NCBI GenBank assembly: GCA_021731425.1
Contig: JAKFXJ010000347.1
Coordinates: 1 to 14,279 of the forward strand
Origin: Limnohabitans sp.
Lineage (GTDB): Bacteria > Pseudomonadota > Gammaproteobacteria > Burkholderiales > Burkholderiaceae_C
Direction: 5' to 3'
DNA: 14,279 bases
The translations under genes were made by a program, and so were the position numbers. The notes under the pieces were generated by a model. That model did no database searches. It was not told the origin of the DNA and saw only the letters and a program-made list of their open reading frames with translations. Numbering within the stretch: position 1 is the first letter of the stretch; every line of letters begins with the position of its first letter. Shown here piece by piece: positions 14,170 through 14,279 of this stretch.

Positions 14170-14195
14170 AGGGTGGTGATCAAAAAAGGGACAAT

Positions 14196-14236
14196 GGGGC
14201 CCCTGACCTGTTGGCCCCTTTTTGGGCCCCTTTTTT
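14196..14236 (+). terminator. Double rho-independent terminator after the dehydrogenase-cytochrome operon
   Basis: GGGGCC (14196-14201) pairs with GGCCCC (14213-14218), followed by TTTTT. The same left arm extended to GGGGCCC can instead pair with GGGCCCC (14224-14230), followed by TTTTTT. A further outer stem joins TCAAAAAAGGG (14180-14190) with CCCTTTTTTGA (14228-14238), so the region can fold in several ways, all ending in a T-run. It starts 27 bp after the cytochrome stop. Confidence 0.88.
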
Positions 14237-14251
14237 GACCCTTCAAGCCAC

Positions 14252-14279
14252 ATGACCCAGCCCCCCGCTTTCAAACGCG
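14252..14279 (+). CDS. Possible start of the next gene, cut by the right window edge
   Basis: An ATG at 14252, 15 bp after the last terminator T-run, opens a frame reading MTQPPAFKR before the window ends. No Shine-Dalgarno sequence is visible upstream and nine codons are too few to identify a product. The position just after a terminator is the only support. Confidence 0.3.

Noticed and set aside
13417..14274. Minus-strand frames opposite the dehydrogenase and cytochrome genes
   Set aside because: They run through two CxxCH-encoding and propeller-encoding regions and a terminator, with no family resemblance.

Overview
The window looks like a chromosomal stretch of a betaproteobacterium of the order Burkholderiales, most likely Comamonadaceae (Limnohabitans/Rhodoferax-like). 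This is inferred from moderately high GC, the gene families present (Bug receptor, Liv-type ABC cluster with CoA ligases, ExbB-ExbD-ExbD) and protein style, not from a marker gene. No tRNA, rRNA, CRISPR array, insertion sequence or phage gene was seen. Nearly all of the sequence is coding.

Layout. (1) 1-1677, + strand: the 3' part of exbB, cut by the left edge, then two tandem exbD genes. Together they form the inner-membrane proton-channel part of a TonB energising system. They end at a strong bidirectional hairpin terminator (1718-1745). (2) 1764-11342, - strand: a long, mostly tightly spaced gene run. In transcription order it is a long-chain-type acyl-CoA synthetase, livG, livH, livM, a periplasmic substrate-binding protein, livF, a PaaK-like adenylate-forming enzyme and, after a 155-bp gap, an orphan Bug-family (TctC-like) periplasmic receptor. 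(3) 11343-11498: a divergent control region with a perfect 6-4-6 dyad. (4) 11499-12206, + strand: a Crp/Fnr-family regulator. (5) 12333-14169, + strand: a secreted sorbosone/glucose dehydrogenase-like quinoprotein overlapping a diheme cytochrome c, followed by a double terminator (14196-14236). The first codons of a possible next gene lie at the right edge.

How the genes may work together. The central locus reads as an uptake-and-activation module. A periplasmic protein captures a small organic (probably carboxylic) acid, LivH/LivM/LivG/LivF import it, and one or both adenylate-forming enzymes turn it into a CoA thioester. The Crp/Fnr protein is the obvious candidate regulator. The dyad sits exactly where a class II activator would bind relative to a -10-like hexamer for the synthetase operon. 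The substrate cannot be read from the sequence. The last two genes form a plausible periplasmic oxidation pair in which the quinoprotein passes electrons to the diheme cytochrome.

Points most worth a second look: the PaaK-like enzyme has SPGPIYEPEG in place of the usual Ser/Thr/Gly-rich ATP-binding loop; the 149-bp livK-livF spacer holds three hairpins and a 16-codon ORF with a strong ribosome binding site; and the dyad in the divergent control region. I see no clearly new defence, mobile or RNA-guided system here.
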